Source: Pyrinomonadaceae bacterium (lineage in GTDB: Bacteria > Acidobacteriota > Blastocatellia > Pyrinomonadales > Pyrinomonadaceae). From it: 8,463 nt of DNA. Positions 1-6,369 of the stretch are shown here, in pieces; position 1 is the stretch's first letter; the number at the start of each line of letters is the position of its first letter. The notes under the pieces are model-generated. The model was not told the origin of the DNA. It did not search any database and worked only from the letters and a program-made list of their open reading frames with translations. The stretch spans positions 1-8,463 of the forward strand of contig JAGOWF010000113.1 in assembly GCA_018060305.1 (NCBI GenBank), given 5' to 3'. Both the position numbers and the translations under genes were made by a program.

Positions 1-612
1 GGCATAAACCACGCGGATATCTTTGACGTCCGTCGTTTGGTATAGGTAGTAATAGTAGCCGTTGTTGAGCATCTGGATCGTGATCGTCGAGCCCGGATGC
101 GCGGCCTTTTCGGCGGCAGTCAGGTCGTCAGTGTTCTTCTTGATCGCTGCGGCGAGTTCGGCTCCTGAGAGATTCTCAGTCCCGGCCTTGATCTTTGCGG
201 TTACGTCCTCGATCCGCTGCGTCAGCATGATCGAATAGTCCTTGGCAGATATCTCGCCTGACCGGCTGCCTGCGTTGAAGCCGGTCTCAACGAGGTCTTT
301 TTCCGGCGTTGAGGCCGATACGAGTGCGTCAAAGCCGCAGTGATGGTTCGTCAGGATCAACCCATCGGGCGACACAAACTCCGCGCTGCAGCCAATGCTG
401 AGACGAATAACAGCGTCAGTCAGGCCGCCGCCGTTTGGGTTGTAGATCTCCTCGGGCTTGATCTTGAGGCCCTTCTTTTTTAGGTTGAGGCCCGCGAGTT
501 TGTCAGGCGGAAACATTCCCTCGTCCGGCACCGCAAGGGTGAACGAGAAAGACGAAAAAACAAGCGCGACCATCATCGCGACTGACACAAATCGGTTGGT
601 TCTTAAATTCAT
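1..612 (-). CDS. S46 family dipeptidyl-peptidase (DPP7/DPP11-like), N-terminal part, truncated by window edge
   Basis: The first 204 residues are visible and the gene continues past the left edge. The family consists of secreted or periplasmic serine exopeptidases with a chymotrypsin-like fold that release dipeptides from the N-terminus of oligopeptides. Visible here: a signal peptide (basic MNLRTNR, hydrophobic stretch to about residue 27, plausible cleavage after FTLA); the DEGMFPPDKL segment just after it, typical of the mature N-terminus; and the block FVSPDGLILTNHHCG (residues 79-93), which carries the catalytic His and a conserved Cys. The DIRVVYA segment at the edge also matches the family, whose full length is about 700 residues, so Asp and Ser of the triad lie outside. 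The ATG at 610-612 follows a GAGG ribosome binding site about 9 nt upstream. DPP7 versus DPP11 specificity cannot be decided because the S1 determinant is not in the window. Confidence 0.9.
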   Translation of the reverse strand, partial: MNLRTNRFVSVAMMVALVFSSFSFTLAVPDEGMFPPDKLAGLNLKKKGLKIKPEEIYNPNGGGLTDAVIRLSIGCSAEFVSPDGLILTNHHCGFDALVSASTPEKDLVETGFNAGSRSGEISAKDYSIMLTQRIEDVTAKIKAGTENLSGAELAAAIKKNTDDLTAAEKAAHPGSTITIQMLNNGYYYYLYQTTDVKDIRVVYA

Positions 613-645
613 AATTGTGATCCCTCGTTATTCGGCGAAAACACC

Positions 646-674
646 AGTATAGCCTACGAGGGCCGTTTTTCCGA
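646..674 (-). promoter_or_regulatory. Candidate sigma70 promoter of the S46 peptidase gene
   Basis: Reading the minus strand, TATACT (646-651) is a 5/6 match to the -10 box. It would place the transcript start about 25 nt before the ATG. A weak -35 (TCGGAA, 669-674, 3/6) sits 17 bp upstream. Only the -10 box is convincing. Confidence 0.3.
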
Positions 675-700
675 TGCATGCACTACGCCACGGGGTGCAG

Positions 701-726
701 AAAAAAAGCGGGCCGTGAAGCCCGCT
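701..726 (-). terminator. Rho-independent terminator after the M23 peptidase gene
   Basis: A 7-bp perfect stem, AGCGGGC (707-713) with GCCCGCT (720-726), has a 6-nt loop. On the minus strand it is followed directly by seven T (A run at 701-707 on the plus strand). It lies 24 bp beyond the stop codon of the M23 gene, and insulates the S46 gene from it. Confidence 0.8.
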
Positions 727-749
727 CATGAGTAAAACAACTGTTCAGC

Positions 750-1547
750 TTATTTGACCAGCTTTGCCAGATCAACCGGCTCCGGTGGGAGGAAGTGGCG
801 CGGATTGATCGAACGCTCGCCGACACGAACCTCGAAATGGAGGTGTGGCCCCGTCGAGCGGCCGGTCGAGCCGACATAACCGATAAGCTGCCCGCGCGTG
901 ATCGTATCACCATCGGCGATCTCGATCTTCGACAAGTGGCCGTAACGTGTTGTCAGGCCGTTGCCGTGGTCGATCTCGATCATGTTGCCGTAGCCGCCCT
1001 TGTATCCCGCCGAAACGATCGTGCCGTTCGCAGGGGCGACGACAAAATCACCACGTTCGCCGTCTATGTCCATTCCGGGATGGAACTCATACGAACGTCC
1101 GCCGAACGGATTTCGGCGAAAGCCAAACTCGTTGTTGATCTTGCCGAGATGCGCCCACATGGTGGGCAGGCTCGCGGGATCGGATTTTGTGCGAATGGCC
1201 TGTAATTGATCTTCGAGTTCGCTGGTTTCGCCGTCCTCGTCGTCAGATTCGGGGCCGCCGCTATTGAAAGCAAGCTCTCCGCTCGCCGTTTGGATATAGC
1301 TCACGTCCGCCGGTGCGGGCTGGGCCGTTACCTGTGAGAGTACAGGATTTTGTGCTAATGCGGGCAGTTCGATATTTCTAAGAAGACTGCTCGATCCAAA
1401 TCCGAGCGTCGTCAGACCAACTGCTGCAAAAATGCCAAGCGATCCGAAGTGCACGATGGCCTTTCGGATAGCGATACGTTTAATTGTGACTTTCGATCTA
1501 TTTGAATGCGATAAAAGAAAAGTATAGTACTTGTCGTTTTTCTGCAT
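750..1547 (-). CDS. Membrane-anchored M23 (LytM/lysostaphin-fold) zinc metallopeptidase
   Basis: 265 residues. A basic cytoplasmic N-terminus (MQKNDKYYTFLLS, then KVTIKRIAIRK) precedes one hydrophobic segment (about residues 30-56), then a low-complexity acidic linker (SDDEDGETSELEDQL) and a C-terminal peptidase M23 domain. The domain keeps the metal and catalytic residues: H156 and D160 in HPGMD, H204 in YGHLS, H235 and H237 in GPHLHFEV. Such enzymes cut peptide cross-links of peptidoglycan or act as activators of amidases; with these residues intact this one should be an active endopeptidase facing the periplasm. An upstream GTG (1602-1604) would add 19 residues. I chose the ATG at 1545-1547 because AAGGAG (1560-1565) lies 12 nt before it and family members commonly begin with this KxxxYTFLLS segment. 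Single gene, ended by the terminator at 701-726. Confidence 0.88.
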   Translation of the reverse strand: MQKNDKYYTFLLSHSNRSKVTIKRIAIRKAIVHFGSLGIFAAVGLTTLGFGSSSLLRNIELPALAQNPVLSQVTAQPAPADVSYIQTASGELAFNSGGPESDDEDGETSELEDQLQAIRTKSDPASLPTMWAHLGKINNEFGFRRNPFGGRSYEFHPGMDIDGERGDFVVAPANGTIVSAGYKGGYGNMIEIDHGNGLTTRYGHLSKIEIADGDTITRGQLIGYVGSTGRSTGPHLHFEVRVGERSINPRHFLPPEPVDLAKLVK

Positions 1548-1683
1548 TATGCTTTTAAGCTCCTTAAAATGATCTTTCGCACTGAAAATCCAGCGTTTCA
1601 GCACTTGGAATCACGCAAGAATAGCCTTGAAAAGACTAACGCGAAACCTTACAACAAGAGTAATAACCTAGACTAAAACTCCC

Positions 1684-1703
1684 GTTATTGTGGGAACAAT
1701 AAC
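1684..1703. promoter_or_regulatory. Perfect inverted repeat in the M23 upstream region
   Basis: GTTATTG (1684-1690) and CAATAAC (1697-1703) are perfect inverted arms around TGGGAA, about 137 bp before the M23 start, in an AT-richer stretch (about 1605-1800). It could be an operator or the stem of a leader hairpin. No T tract follows on either strand, so it is not an intrinsic terminator. I saw nothing else convincing between 1548 and 1824. Confidence 0.3.
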
Positions 1704-1824
1704 CGCTTGTAAATCCAGATACCCACGTAAATGGAACTTATATAAAAACATAAGCCGCCCAAAATGGCAAACCGTGATAGGTCGCCAATTCGGCGGCATG
1801 TTTAACGAATGCTAACGATCCGGT

Positions 1825-2028
1825 TTATCCGGCCGAGTTGCGATTCGACTGCCACGAGCGAAAAACCATAAATCCGACTGTCGCGAAAACGGCAATGAAC
1901 GCGAGGACGATCAGGGCCTTGAGGGCAAAGCCGACAAAGCCGACCAGCGCGATCAACGCCTTGAGCAAGACGATGACGAGGGCGATGATGGCGAGAATAC
2001 TGCCGCCGATGGATGCTGCTTTTAGCAT
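1825..2028 (-). CDS. Small two-helix membrane protein, function unknown
   Basis: 67 residues. It is almost entirely hydrophobic: two predicted transmembrane helices (about residues 8-27 and 29-56) separated by short Lys-containing turns (LLKALIALV, FALKALIVL), and a polar C-terminus SWQSNRNSAG. The reading frame is supported by strong composition and by a clear AAGGAG ribosome binding site about 9 nt upstream of the ATG at 2026-2028. It follows the B-box membrane protein by 29 bp in the same direction, so it is probably the last gene of the ECF sigma operon. I do not recognise a family. The position suggests a small membrane partner of the preceding proteins, which is inference only. Confidence 0.7.
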   Translation of the reverse strand: MLKAASIGGSILAIIALVIVLLKALIALVGFVGFALKALIVLAFIAVFATVGFMVFRSWQSNRNSAG

Positions 2029-2057
2029 TTCTCAAAACTCCTTACTAAACTGCGAAT

Positions 2058-2807
2058 CTAGATGTCCCTCCAGCTTCCGCTGCGTGCGCGGTCGGCGAAG
2101 TCAGCGGTATTATACCGCGGCGGCGGACCATTTACCTGTGTAAGTGCAAAGCTTGTCGACTCGCCGGCACCTGCCCAGGAATCGTCTGCGGGCTTAGCCT
2201 TAAAGATATAGCCGCGCACAATATAGATCCCAAGCCCAATGAGCATTATCGGTATCAGCACCTTGATGACCGGGCCGATATTGAACAACCGCTGAAAGAC
2301 AAACGCAAGGCCCAACACGCCGAGCACGATGCCCCATAGCTTTGGATTGCCCGAGAACCGCCGCACCAGCACGTCGTCGGCGACGTCGGGCGTCACGCCC
2401 GATCGGATCATCTGCGCGGTTCGCCACGAATCGAGCAGTCCAAAAAACCACATCCCGATAAATCCAAACACGAAGATCGGCATGCCGCCGGTCAGCACCG
2501 CCATTTGAAACAGGCCGACGAACACGGCGAAATAGACGAGGGCCTTTATCATCTGGCCGTTATACGCGGCGCCGAGGCCCGGACAGATAAATGAGAGCAT
2601 CGTCGCGACAAATGGCGATGTGCGCTTCTTTACATATGGCCCGTAATTATTCCGGCTCTGCTGCCTGAGCAGGTCGATGCCCTGGACGATACAGTCCGTG
2701 CAGTAAGGAAAACCCTTGATGCGGTGATCACACGCCGGGCAGAGCGGCCTGCCGCATCCGTTGCAGCTTACCGTTGCCGCGTGATGGCTGTGATAAACGC
2801 AATTCAT
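2058..2807 (-). CDS. B-box-type zinc finger, multi-pass (TM2-like) membrane protein
   Basis: 249 residues. The N-terminus is a Cys/His-rich zinc-binding module with candidate ligands C3, H6, C15, C18, C23, C26, C36 and C39, in the C-x2-C / C-x2-C arrangement of B-box fingers found at the start of bacterial membrane proteins. After a short linker comes a TM2-like segment (SFICPGLGAAYNGQ, residues 72-85) and helices at about 88-107, 109-126, 157-173 and 179-202. The tail (205-249) is polar and probably cytosolic. Its start codon overlaps the stop of the anti-sigma gene (TAATG), so translation is likely coupled; GAGGA lies about 10 nt upstream inside the preceding gene. The role is not known. 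The operon position points to an envelope-related output or sensor of the sigma/anti-sigma pair. Confidence 0.8.
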   Translation of the reverse strand: MNCVYHSHHAATVSCNGCGRPLCPACDHRIKGFPYCTDCIVQGIDLLRQQSRNNYGPYVKKRTSPFVATMLSFICPGLGAAYNGQMIKALVYFAVFVGLFQMAVLTGGMPIFVFGFIGMWFFGLLDSWRTAQMIRSGVTPDVADDVLVRRFSGNPKLWGIVLGVLGLAFVFQRLFNIGPVIKVLIPIMLIGLGIYIVRGYIFKAKPADDSWAGAGESTSFALTQVNGPPPRYNTADFADRARSGSWRDI

Positions 2808-3589
2808 TATTTGTCTTCCTCGTTAGCGATGGTCGTAGTGCCGTCGATCGGCCGTCCGGCTTGGTTAACCTCGACAGGCTTGCCATTCCAGGCGTCGGCA
2901 CTCTGCTGGTAGGTCGATTCCGCCAACTCAAGGCTCGTCTTATAGATACCGGCGAGCGAGCCGTCGGCCGACACCGTCTGACTAAATACGAGAAACGCGA
3001 TCATCAGGAGCATCGCAACCGGAGCGAATTGGGGAATGCCAACGGGAAACCGCAGGCTGCGAACCCATTCGCCCGCGCGGGCGGCGAGCGAGGCTTTGAC
3101 CTCGCGGGCCTCGTCGGTGCCTATCGTCAGGTTGAGGATTCGCTGGTGCAGGCCGGCCGGCACCGCAAGCTCGTCCATTTTGTATGTATAACAAGCCCCG
3201 ATCGAGCGGACGACCATGCCGGGCAGGTCCTCGCACGTGCTGCAAAGCGCGGCGTGACGTTCCCACCGATGGAAAACGGCCGCGGGCAAAAATCCGTCGA
3301 GATAGTCCGTAAGCCAGCCTTCAAAATCCTCGCACGCCATCGCCGTTTCGGGCATGGTCATCGACAACACGCGCGCCTCAAGCCGCGTTAGCGGCGATGC
3401 GGGTGCTGATATCTCTCGACAGACCTCAAGCGATTCCTTTACCTCATTAAGGAGCGAATGGCACAGCGGGCAGGCCAGAGCGTGCTCAGCAACCGCCGTA
3501 TTGGCCGACAGCTCAAGCGTCTTGTCGAGATAATCGGTCAACAGCCCTTCGAACTGCGAGCAATTTACGTTGTGCTTCTTCTCCTTCAT
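2807..3589 (-). CDS. Membrane anti-sigma factor with two tandem ZAS (zf-HC2) domains
   Basis: 260 residues. Two anti-sigma zinc-finger units occur in tandem: C10 ... H36-x3-C40-x2-C43 and C86 ... H112-x3-C116-x2-C119. The internal spacing is identical and the local sequence alike (FEGLLTDYLDKTL versus FEGWLTDYLDGFL). A linker of about 65 residues leads to one transmembrane helix (about 188-203, FAPVAMLLMIAFLVF) and an extracytoplasmic tail of about 55 residues. ZAS domains bind their cognate ECF sigma factor in the cytoplasm; release comes through conformational change or proteolysis. The start ATG (3587-3589) follows AAAGGGG, and the gene begins 17 bp after the sigma factor stop. Most such proteins carry a single ZAS domain, so the duplication is unusual. 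The partner is almost certainly the adjacent sigma factor. Confidence 0.88.
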   Translation of the reverse strand: MKEKKHNVNCSQFEGLLTDYLDKTLELSANTAVAEHALACPLCHSLLNEVKESLEVCREISAPASPLTRLEARVLSMTMPETAMACEDFEGWLTDYLDGFLPAAVFHRWERHAALCSTCEDLPGMVVRSIGACYTYKMDELAVPAGLHQRILNLTIGTDEAREVKASLAARAGEWVRSLRFPVGIPQFAPVAMLLMIAFLVFSQTVSADGSLAGIYKTSLELAESTYQQSADAWNGKPVEVNQAGRPIDGTTTIANEEDK

Positions 3590-3606
3590 AAATTCAAACC
3601 CCTTTA

Positions 3607-4200
3607 TTAGATCGTCACCACTCTCATTCGTCTCAGGATCTTCGCTAATTCTATTCGTCCGCGGTTGATCCTGGATTTGACCGTGCCCTCGGGAATTTTT
3701 AATACGTCAACGATCTCCTGATAGGTCAATTCCTCAATATCGCGAAGAATAACGCACGTTCTAAGGTCGGTCGGCAGCTTGTCGATGCCTTCCTGCACCT
3801 GCGATGCAAGCTCCTTTCGCTCCAATTCGCGGTGGGCCGACGTTCCGGCGGCACGCAGGTGATACTGGTGATCGTCAACCGCATCGGCCATCGAATTCTG
3901 CGGATTTCGCTGCCGGTGGCGATAATCGTCGATTATCAAATTGCGCGCCAGGCGCATCAGCCAATTTGCCAGGTCGCCCTGCTTCGGGTCGTATTGTTCG
4001 AGCGACTTATAGACCCGAATGAAAACGTCCTGCGTCAGGTCCTCGGCTGAGTCAACGCTGGACGTAAACCGGTAGGCGAGATTGAATATCCTTCGGCTGA
4101 ATGCGGAGACAATATCCTCCCACGCCGCGCCGTCGCCTGAGCGAGCACGCCTCACGAGTTCCGCACCGTTGATTTCGGTCACAGCCTGAATAGCTTCCAA
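3607..4200 (-). CDS. ECF-family RNA polymerase sigma factor (RpoE-like)
   Basis: 197 residues, the usual length for the family. Region sigma2 spans about residues 28-95 (AFSRRIFNLAYRF, SAEDLTQDVFIRVY, ANWLMRLARNLIIDDYRHR) and region sigma4 about 134-190 (LPTDLRTCVILRDIEELTYQEIVDVL, then the recognition helix IPEGTVKSRINRGR). A linker rich in H, D and A lies between. The product directs core RNA polymerase to GGAAC-type promoters and is held inactive by the anti-sigma encoded just downstream. The start codon is TTG (4198-4200): AGAGGAG sits 8 nt upstream at good spacing and no in-frame ATG exists before residue 82, well inside sigma2. It heads the operon sigma - anti-sigma - B-box membrane protein - small membrane protein. 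Confidence 0.93.
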   Translation of the reverse strand: MEAIQAVTEINGAELVRRARSGDGAAWEDIVSAFSRRIFNLAYRFTSSVDSAEDLTQDVFIRVYKSLEQYDPKQGDLANWLMRLARNLIIDDYRHRQRNPQNSMADAVDDHQYHLRAAGTSAHRELERKELASQVQEGIDKLPTDLRTCVILRDIEELTYQEIVDVLKIPEGTVKSRINRGRIELAKILRRMRVVTI

Positions 4201-4270
4201 TGAATCGTCTCCTCTAACCGATCCGTTAAGTCACCGACACGGCACGCGGGCCTCGCCTTGTCAATGATTG

Positions 4271-4299
4271 GTTACGAGACGCAAAATACAAAAGTTCCA
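4271..4299 (-). promoter_or_regulatory. Candidate ECF-type promoter (autoregulation) of the sigma operon
   Basis: On the minus strand TGGAACTTTT (4290-4299) matches the GGAAC -35 signature of ECF sigma factors, including the T-rich extension. About 16 bp further on lies TCGTAA (4272-4277), within GTCTCGTAACC, as a -10 candidate. It is about 75 bp upstream of the TTG start. ECF operons are commonly autoregulated from such sites. Confidence 0.4.
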
Positions 4300-4347
4300 C
4301 CGAAAGTCTAGCAAAATTTAGTGGCCGCTTATCTTGACCTTTTTCTT

Positions 4348-4371
4348 CTTTGCATCTTTGCGGCTTTGCGG
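4348..4371. repeat. Octamer tandem repeat (CTTTGCRK x3) behind the terminase gene
   Basis: Three contiguous 8-bp units, CTTTGCAT, CTTTGCGG and CTTTGCGG, lie 19 bp beyond the terminase stop codon, preceded by a pyrimidine-rich stretch (4339-4350). On the minus strand they read as GCAAAG-type repeats. Similar short CTTTGCG strings recur between genes in many bacteria. No function is evident. Confidence 0.6.
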
Positions 4372-4389
4372 GAAACTCTTCGCGCCGAC

Positions 4390-6066
4390 TCAAAACGCCC
4401 ACCCACGGTTTCGCCTACGGTCGATCATGCTTACGGCGAGCGAGACCGCGTCAACCTGATCGTCGTGACGCGCGGCAGGGAACTGGCACACCTCGTCAAC
4501 AAACTCGTCTATCCATGCCCCTCGCACGAGTATCACCTTGCCCTCTTCGGCGAGATTCAGCCACGCGAGGGCCCTCGTCAGTTTATCGGTATCGACCCGC
4601 ACGCCGCGAAAGGCGTAACGAGCGAGGCCCGAATCACGTCTGAGGTCCTGCAAAAATGCTTTGCCGTGCAGGGCCTCTTCAAATCCGTGTTCGGTGTTTT
4701 TCTCCGTTTGCATCTTCTCGATGGCAAAGCGCCGCTGATCGGGATACTCGATCCGCTTGCGAAAGCCGTCCGCGATATACAAAAATCCCTGAGCATCCTT
4801 TGCACAGCGAAAGCTTGCCGTATAATCCGCCGACGTTTTTGTCGAGACCGCCAGATCGTAGCCGCGCTTCCACTGCAAATTCTCAGGTGCTCGGTCAACG
4901 ATCTTTCTAAACCATTCGCGCTTGAACCGTCCGCCCTCGACCGGCGTCGGCCGCTGCTGATAGAGCGCCGAGAACGAATACGACCCAAGCTTGCGTTTTA
5001 TCTTCTTGAGAGCTAGTTCGTCGTATCTCGCCGGGCACAACGCATCTCCCGGCCGTCGACCCAAGGGGTCGGAATTGAGAATTGAAAGTTGAGAATTGAG
5101 AATTTGGCTCCCATTTTCCATTTTCAGTTCTCCATTCTCAATTTCGCTTTCGGCGAGAGCCGGAAGCGACACGACCTCCCAAGCCTCGCCGCCATCGGCC
5201 ATCTCTTTCAACAGGCGCCCCGCCAGATCATCCTCATGCCATCTCGTCTGTATCAACACGATCGCCGCGTTTGGCTCCATTCGCGTGTAGATATCGTCAT
5301 TGAACCATTCCCATACGCGGTCGCGATACGTCTCGGACTCGGCGTCCGCTCGGTTCCTGACAGGGTCGTCGATCACGATCAGCCCGGCCCCAAATCCCGC
5401 AATGCCCGCCCCGGCACCGACCGACCGCACGACACCGCCCGTCGGCGTTTCCCACTCGCTCGCGGACCGAAGTAAAGGAGTGGAGGACTTGGGGCGTGGA
5501 GGAGAGGCAATTGTATGTTGTTCCGCTTGTCCCCGACTCAGGACGATCCGCTTTATCTTCCGCGAAAACCTGTCCGCCAACCGCTGGTTGTAGCTCCCCA
5601 AGATCACGTTCAGCCCGGCGTCGCGCATCAGCCGCCATGCCGTGTAGCGGACCGTGACCATCTCGCTCTTGCCGTGTCGCGGCGGCATAAATATCATCAG
5701 CCGGCGGCACTTTCCCTTTGTTATGGCGGCAAGCCGTTTGTAAATATATCGCTGGTAGCCCCACGACCATGTCCATTCGCCAAACTCGGCGGTCAACCAC
5801 TTTTCAAACTCGTCCTTTGCCGCATTCCTGATCTCGCGTATCGTCAGCCCGCCCTCAAGCCTGACATCCAGCCACCCAAACCGCTCCGGCCACCCGAGCA
5901 ACTGCCCACCGCCCCTCGCACGCCTGTTATAAAGCACCTGCCGGTTAAACCCCGTGAACCCCAGCCCCCGCATCTCCCGCTCAATGGCCGTTATCTTCGT
6001 TCCTTCGTTCCGTAAATAAAGCCCCCTCGCCGCCTCGATCTTCTCTAGTGATAATTCGCGTCCCAT
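4390..6066 (-). CDS. Phage-type terminase large subunit (TerL: packaging ATPase-nuclease)
   Basis: 558 residues. The N-terminal part (1-60) is basic and may be a helix-turn-helix-like DNA-binding region. The ATPase domain has Walker A MPPRHGKS (127-134), Walker B LIVIDDPV (229-236; D233-D234, where D replaces the usual E) and the coupling motif QTRWHEDDLAGRLL (273-286). The C-terminal RNase H-like nuclease has D404 (GYDLAVSTKTSADYT) and the D535-D536 pair (HDDQVDA). TerL powers DNA translocation into phage proheads and cuts the concatemer. Two segments look inserted relative to the usual pattern: a Ser/Pro-rich stretch (about 182-200, before SEWETPTGG) and residues about 308-332, encoded by a 71-bp palindrome. 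The ATG (6064-6066) has GGAG 8 nt upstream and a strong promoter. No small terminase, portal, capsid or protease gene is nearby, so it is an orphan: prophage remnant, satellite gene or domesticated enzyme. Confidence 0.9.
   Translation of the reverse strand: MGRELSLEKIEAARGLYLRNEGTKITAIEREMRGLGFTGFNRQVLYNRRARGGGQLLGWPERFGWLDVRLEGGLTIREIRNAAKDEFEKWLTAEFGEWTWSWGYQRYIYKRLAAITKGKCRRLMIFMPPRHGKSEMVTVRYTAWRLMRDAGLNVILGSYNQRLADRFSRKIKRIVLSRGQAEQHTIASPPRPKSSTPLLRSASEWETPTGGVVRSVGAGAGIAGFGAGLIVIDDPVRNRADAESETYRDRVWEWFNDDIYTRMEPNAAIVLIQTRWHEDDLAGRLLKEMADGGEAWEVVSLPALAESEIENGELKMENGSQILNSQLSILNSDPLGRRPGDALCPARYDELALKKIKRKLGSYSFSALYQQRPTPVEGGRFKREWFRKIVDRAPENLQWKRGYDLAVSTKTSADYTASFRCAKDAQGFLYIADGFRKRIEYPDQRRFAIEKMQTEKNTEHGFEEALHGKAFLQDLRRDSGLARYAFRGVRVDTDKLTRALAWLNLAEEGKVILVRGAWIDEFVDEVCQFPAARHDDQVDAVSLAVSMIDRRRNRGWAF
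5073..5143. repeat. 71-bp heptad-rich imperfect palindrome inserted in frame in the terminase gene
   Basis: Two 33-bp arms (5073-5105 and 5111-5143) flank a 5-bp centre GGCTC. One arm and the reverse complement of the other match at 24 of 33 positions, with the outer 10 identical (AATTGAGAAT). Each arm is itself built of short GAATTGA / GAAAATG-like units of about 7 bp. The region is much AT-richer than the gene around it. It encodes about 24 residues of the ENGELKMENG / ILNSQLSILNS type between the otherwise contiguous motifs LPALAE and DPLGRRPGDAL, and keeps the reading frame open. Confidence 0.75.
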
Positions 6067-6106
6067 GTCTATTGCTCCGATTATGTGAAAAATATAGGTT
6101 TCAATT

Positions 6107-6135
6107 CATATAACAGAAATTGCAAGCATTGTCAA
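6107..6135 (-). promoter_or_regulatory. Strong sigma70-type promoter of the terminase gene
   Basis: On the minus strand a perfect TTGACA -35 (6130-6135) is followed after exactly 17 bp by TATATG (6107-6112), preceded by TG in the extended -10 position (TGTTATATG). The predicted start leaves a leader of about 35 nt with GGAG (6075-6078) at 8 nt from the ATG. Confidence 0.7.
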
Positions 6136-6205
6136 GAGTTGCTTGTATGAGACAGTCGGAGAACACCATTATGTCAGGGTTTTGCGGGCAAGATGTCGCC
6201 TGCGC

Positions 6206-6246
6206 GGCTTTGCCACTCGATGTACGGAAAAGCTCCGCTTTTCCGT
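6206..6246 (+). repeat. Compound hairpin element, copy A (partial)
   Basis: The leading hairpin GGC-TTT-GCC (6206-6214) is followed by linker ACTCGATGT and the core hairpin with perfect arms ACGGAAAAGC (6224-6233) and GCTTTTCCGT (6237-6246) around loop TCC. The trailing hairpin expected from the other copies is missing, or is shared with copy B at 6255-6267. Confidence 0.75.
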
Positions 6247-6254
6247 CGCGTCGG

Positions 6255-6328
6255 GCGGCGGAGCCGCAAAGATCTTATCTGCCTTTCGGAAAAGCAGAGC
6301 TTTTCCGCACATCGAGCAGCGAAGCTGC
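6255..6328 (-). repeat. Compound hairpin element, copy B (inverted)
   Basis: Read on the minus strand: leading hairpin GCAGC-TTC-GCTGC (6316-6328), linker TCGATGTG, core hairpin with arms CGGAAAAGC and GCTTTTCCG around TCT (6287-6307), a 19-bp A-rich spacer with AAGGC and ATCTTT, then trailing hairpin GCGGC-TCC-GCCGC (6255-6267). Order, linker and spacer match copy C. Confidence 0.8.
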
Positions 6329-6369
6329 AGATCCAAAAAGCTTTTTCGATCTATTCTAGTCTTTTCATT

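Noticed and set aside
675..682. TGCATGCA palindrome upstream of the S46 gene
   Set aside because: An 8-bp perfect palindrome is expected by chance at this scale, and there is no second copy or known operator match.
1802..2035. Alternative 77-codon minus-strand frame overlapping the small membrane protein
   Set aside because: It is Arg-rich without a domain. The 67-residue frame has a strong ribosome binding site and two clean hydrophobic helices.
2774..3391. Plus-strand open frame of 205 codons opposite the anti-sigma gene
   Set aside because: The minus strand shows two conserved zinc-binding units here; the plus-strand product is Arg/Gly-rich without a domain, typical of an antisense shadow.
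4259..4264. TTGACA on the minus strand upstream of the sigma gene
   Set aside because: A sequence 16-18 bp further on does not resemble a -10 box (GC-rich). The GGAAC box nearby is a better promoter candidate.
4321..5016. Long plus-strand open frame (231 codons) across the 3' half of the terminase
   Set aside because: It lies antisense to a clearly conserved coding region (nuclease motifs on the minus strand), lacks a ribosome binding site and has no recognisable domain.
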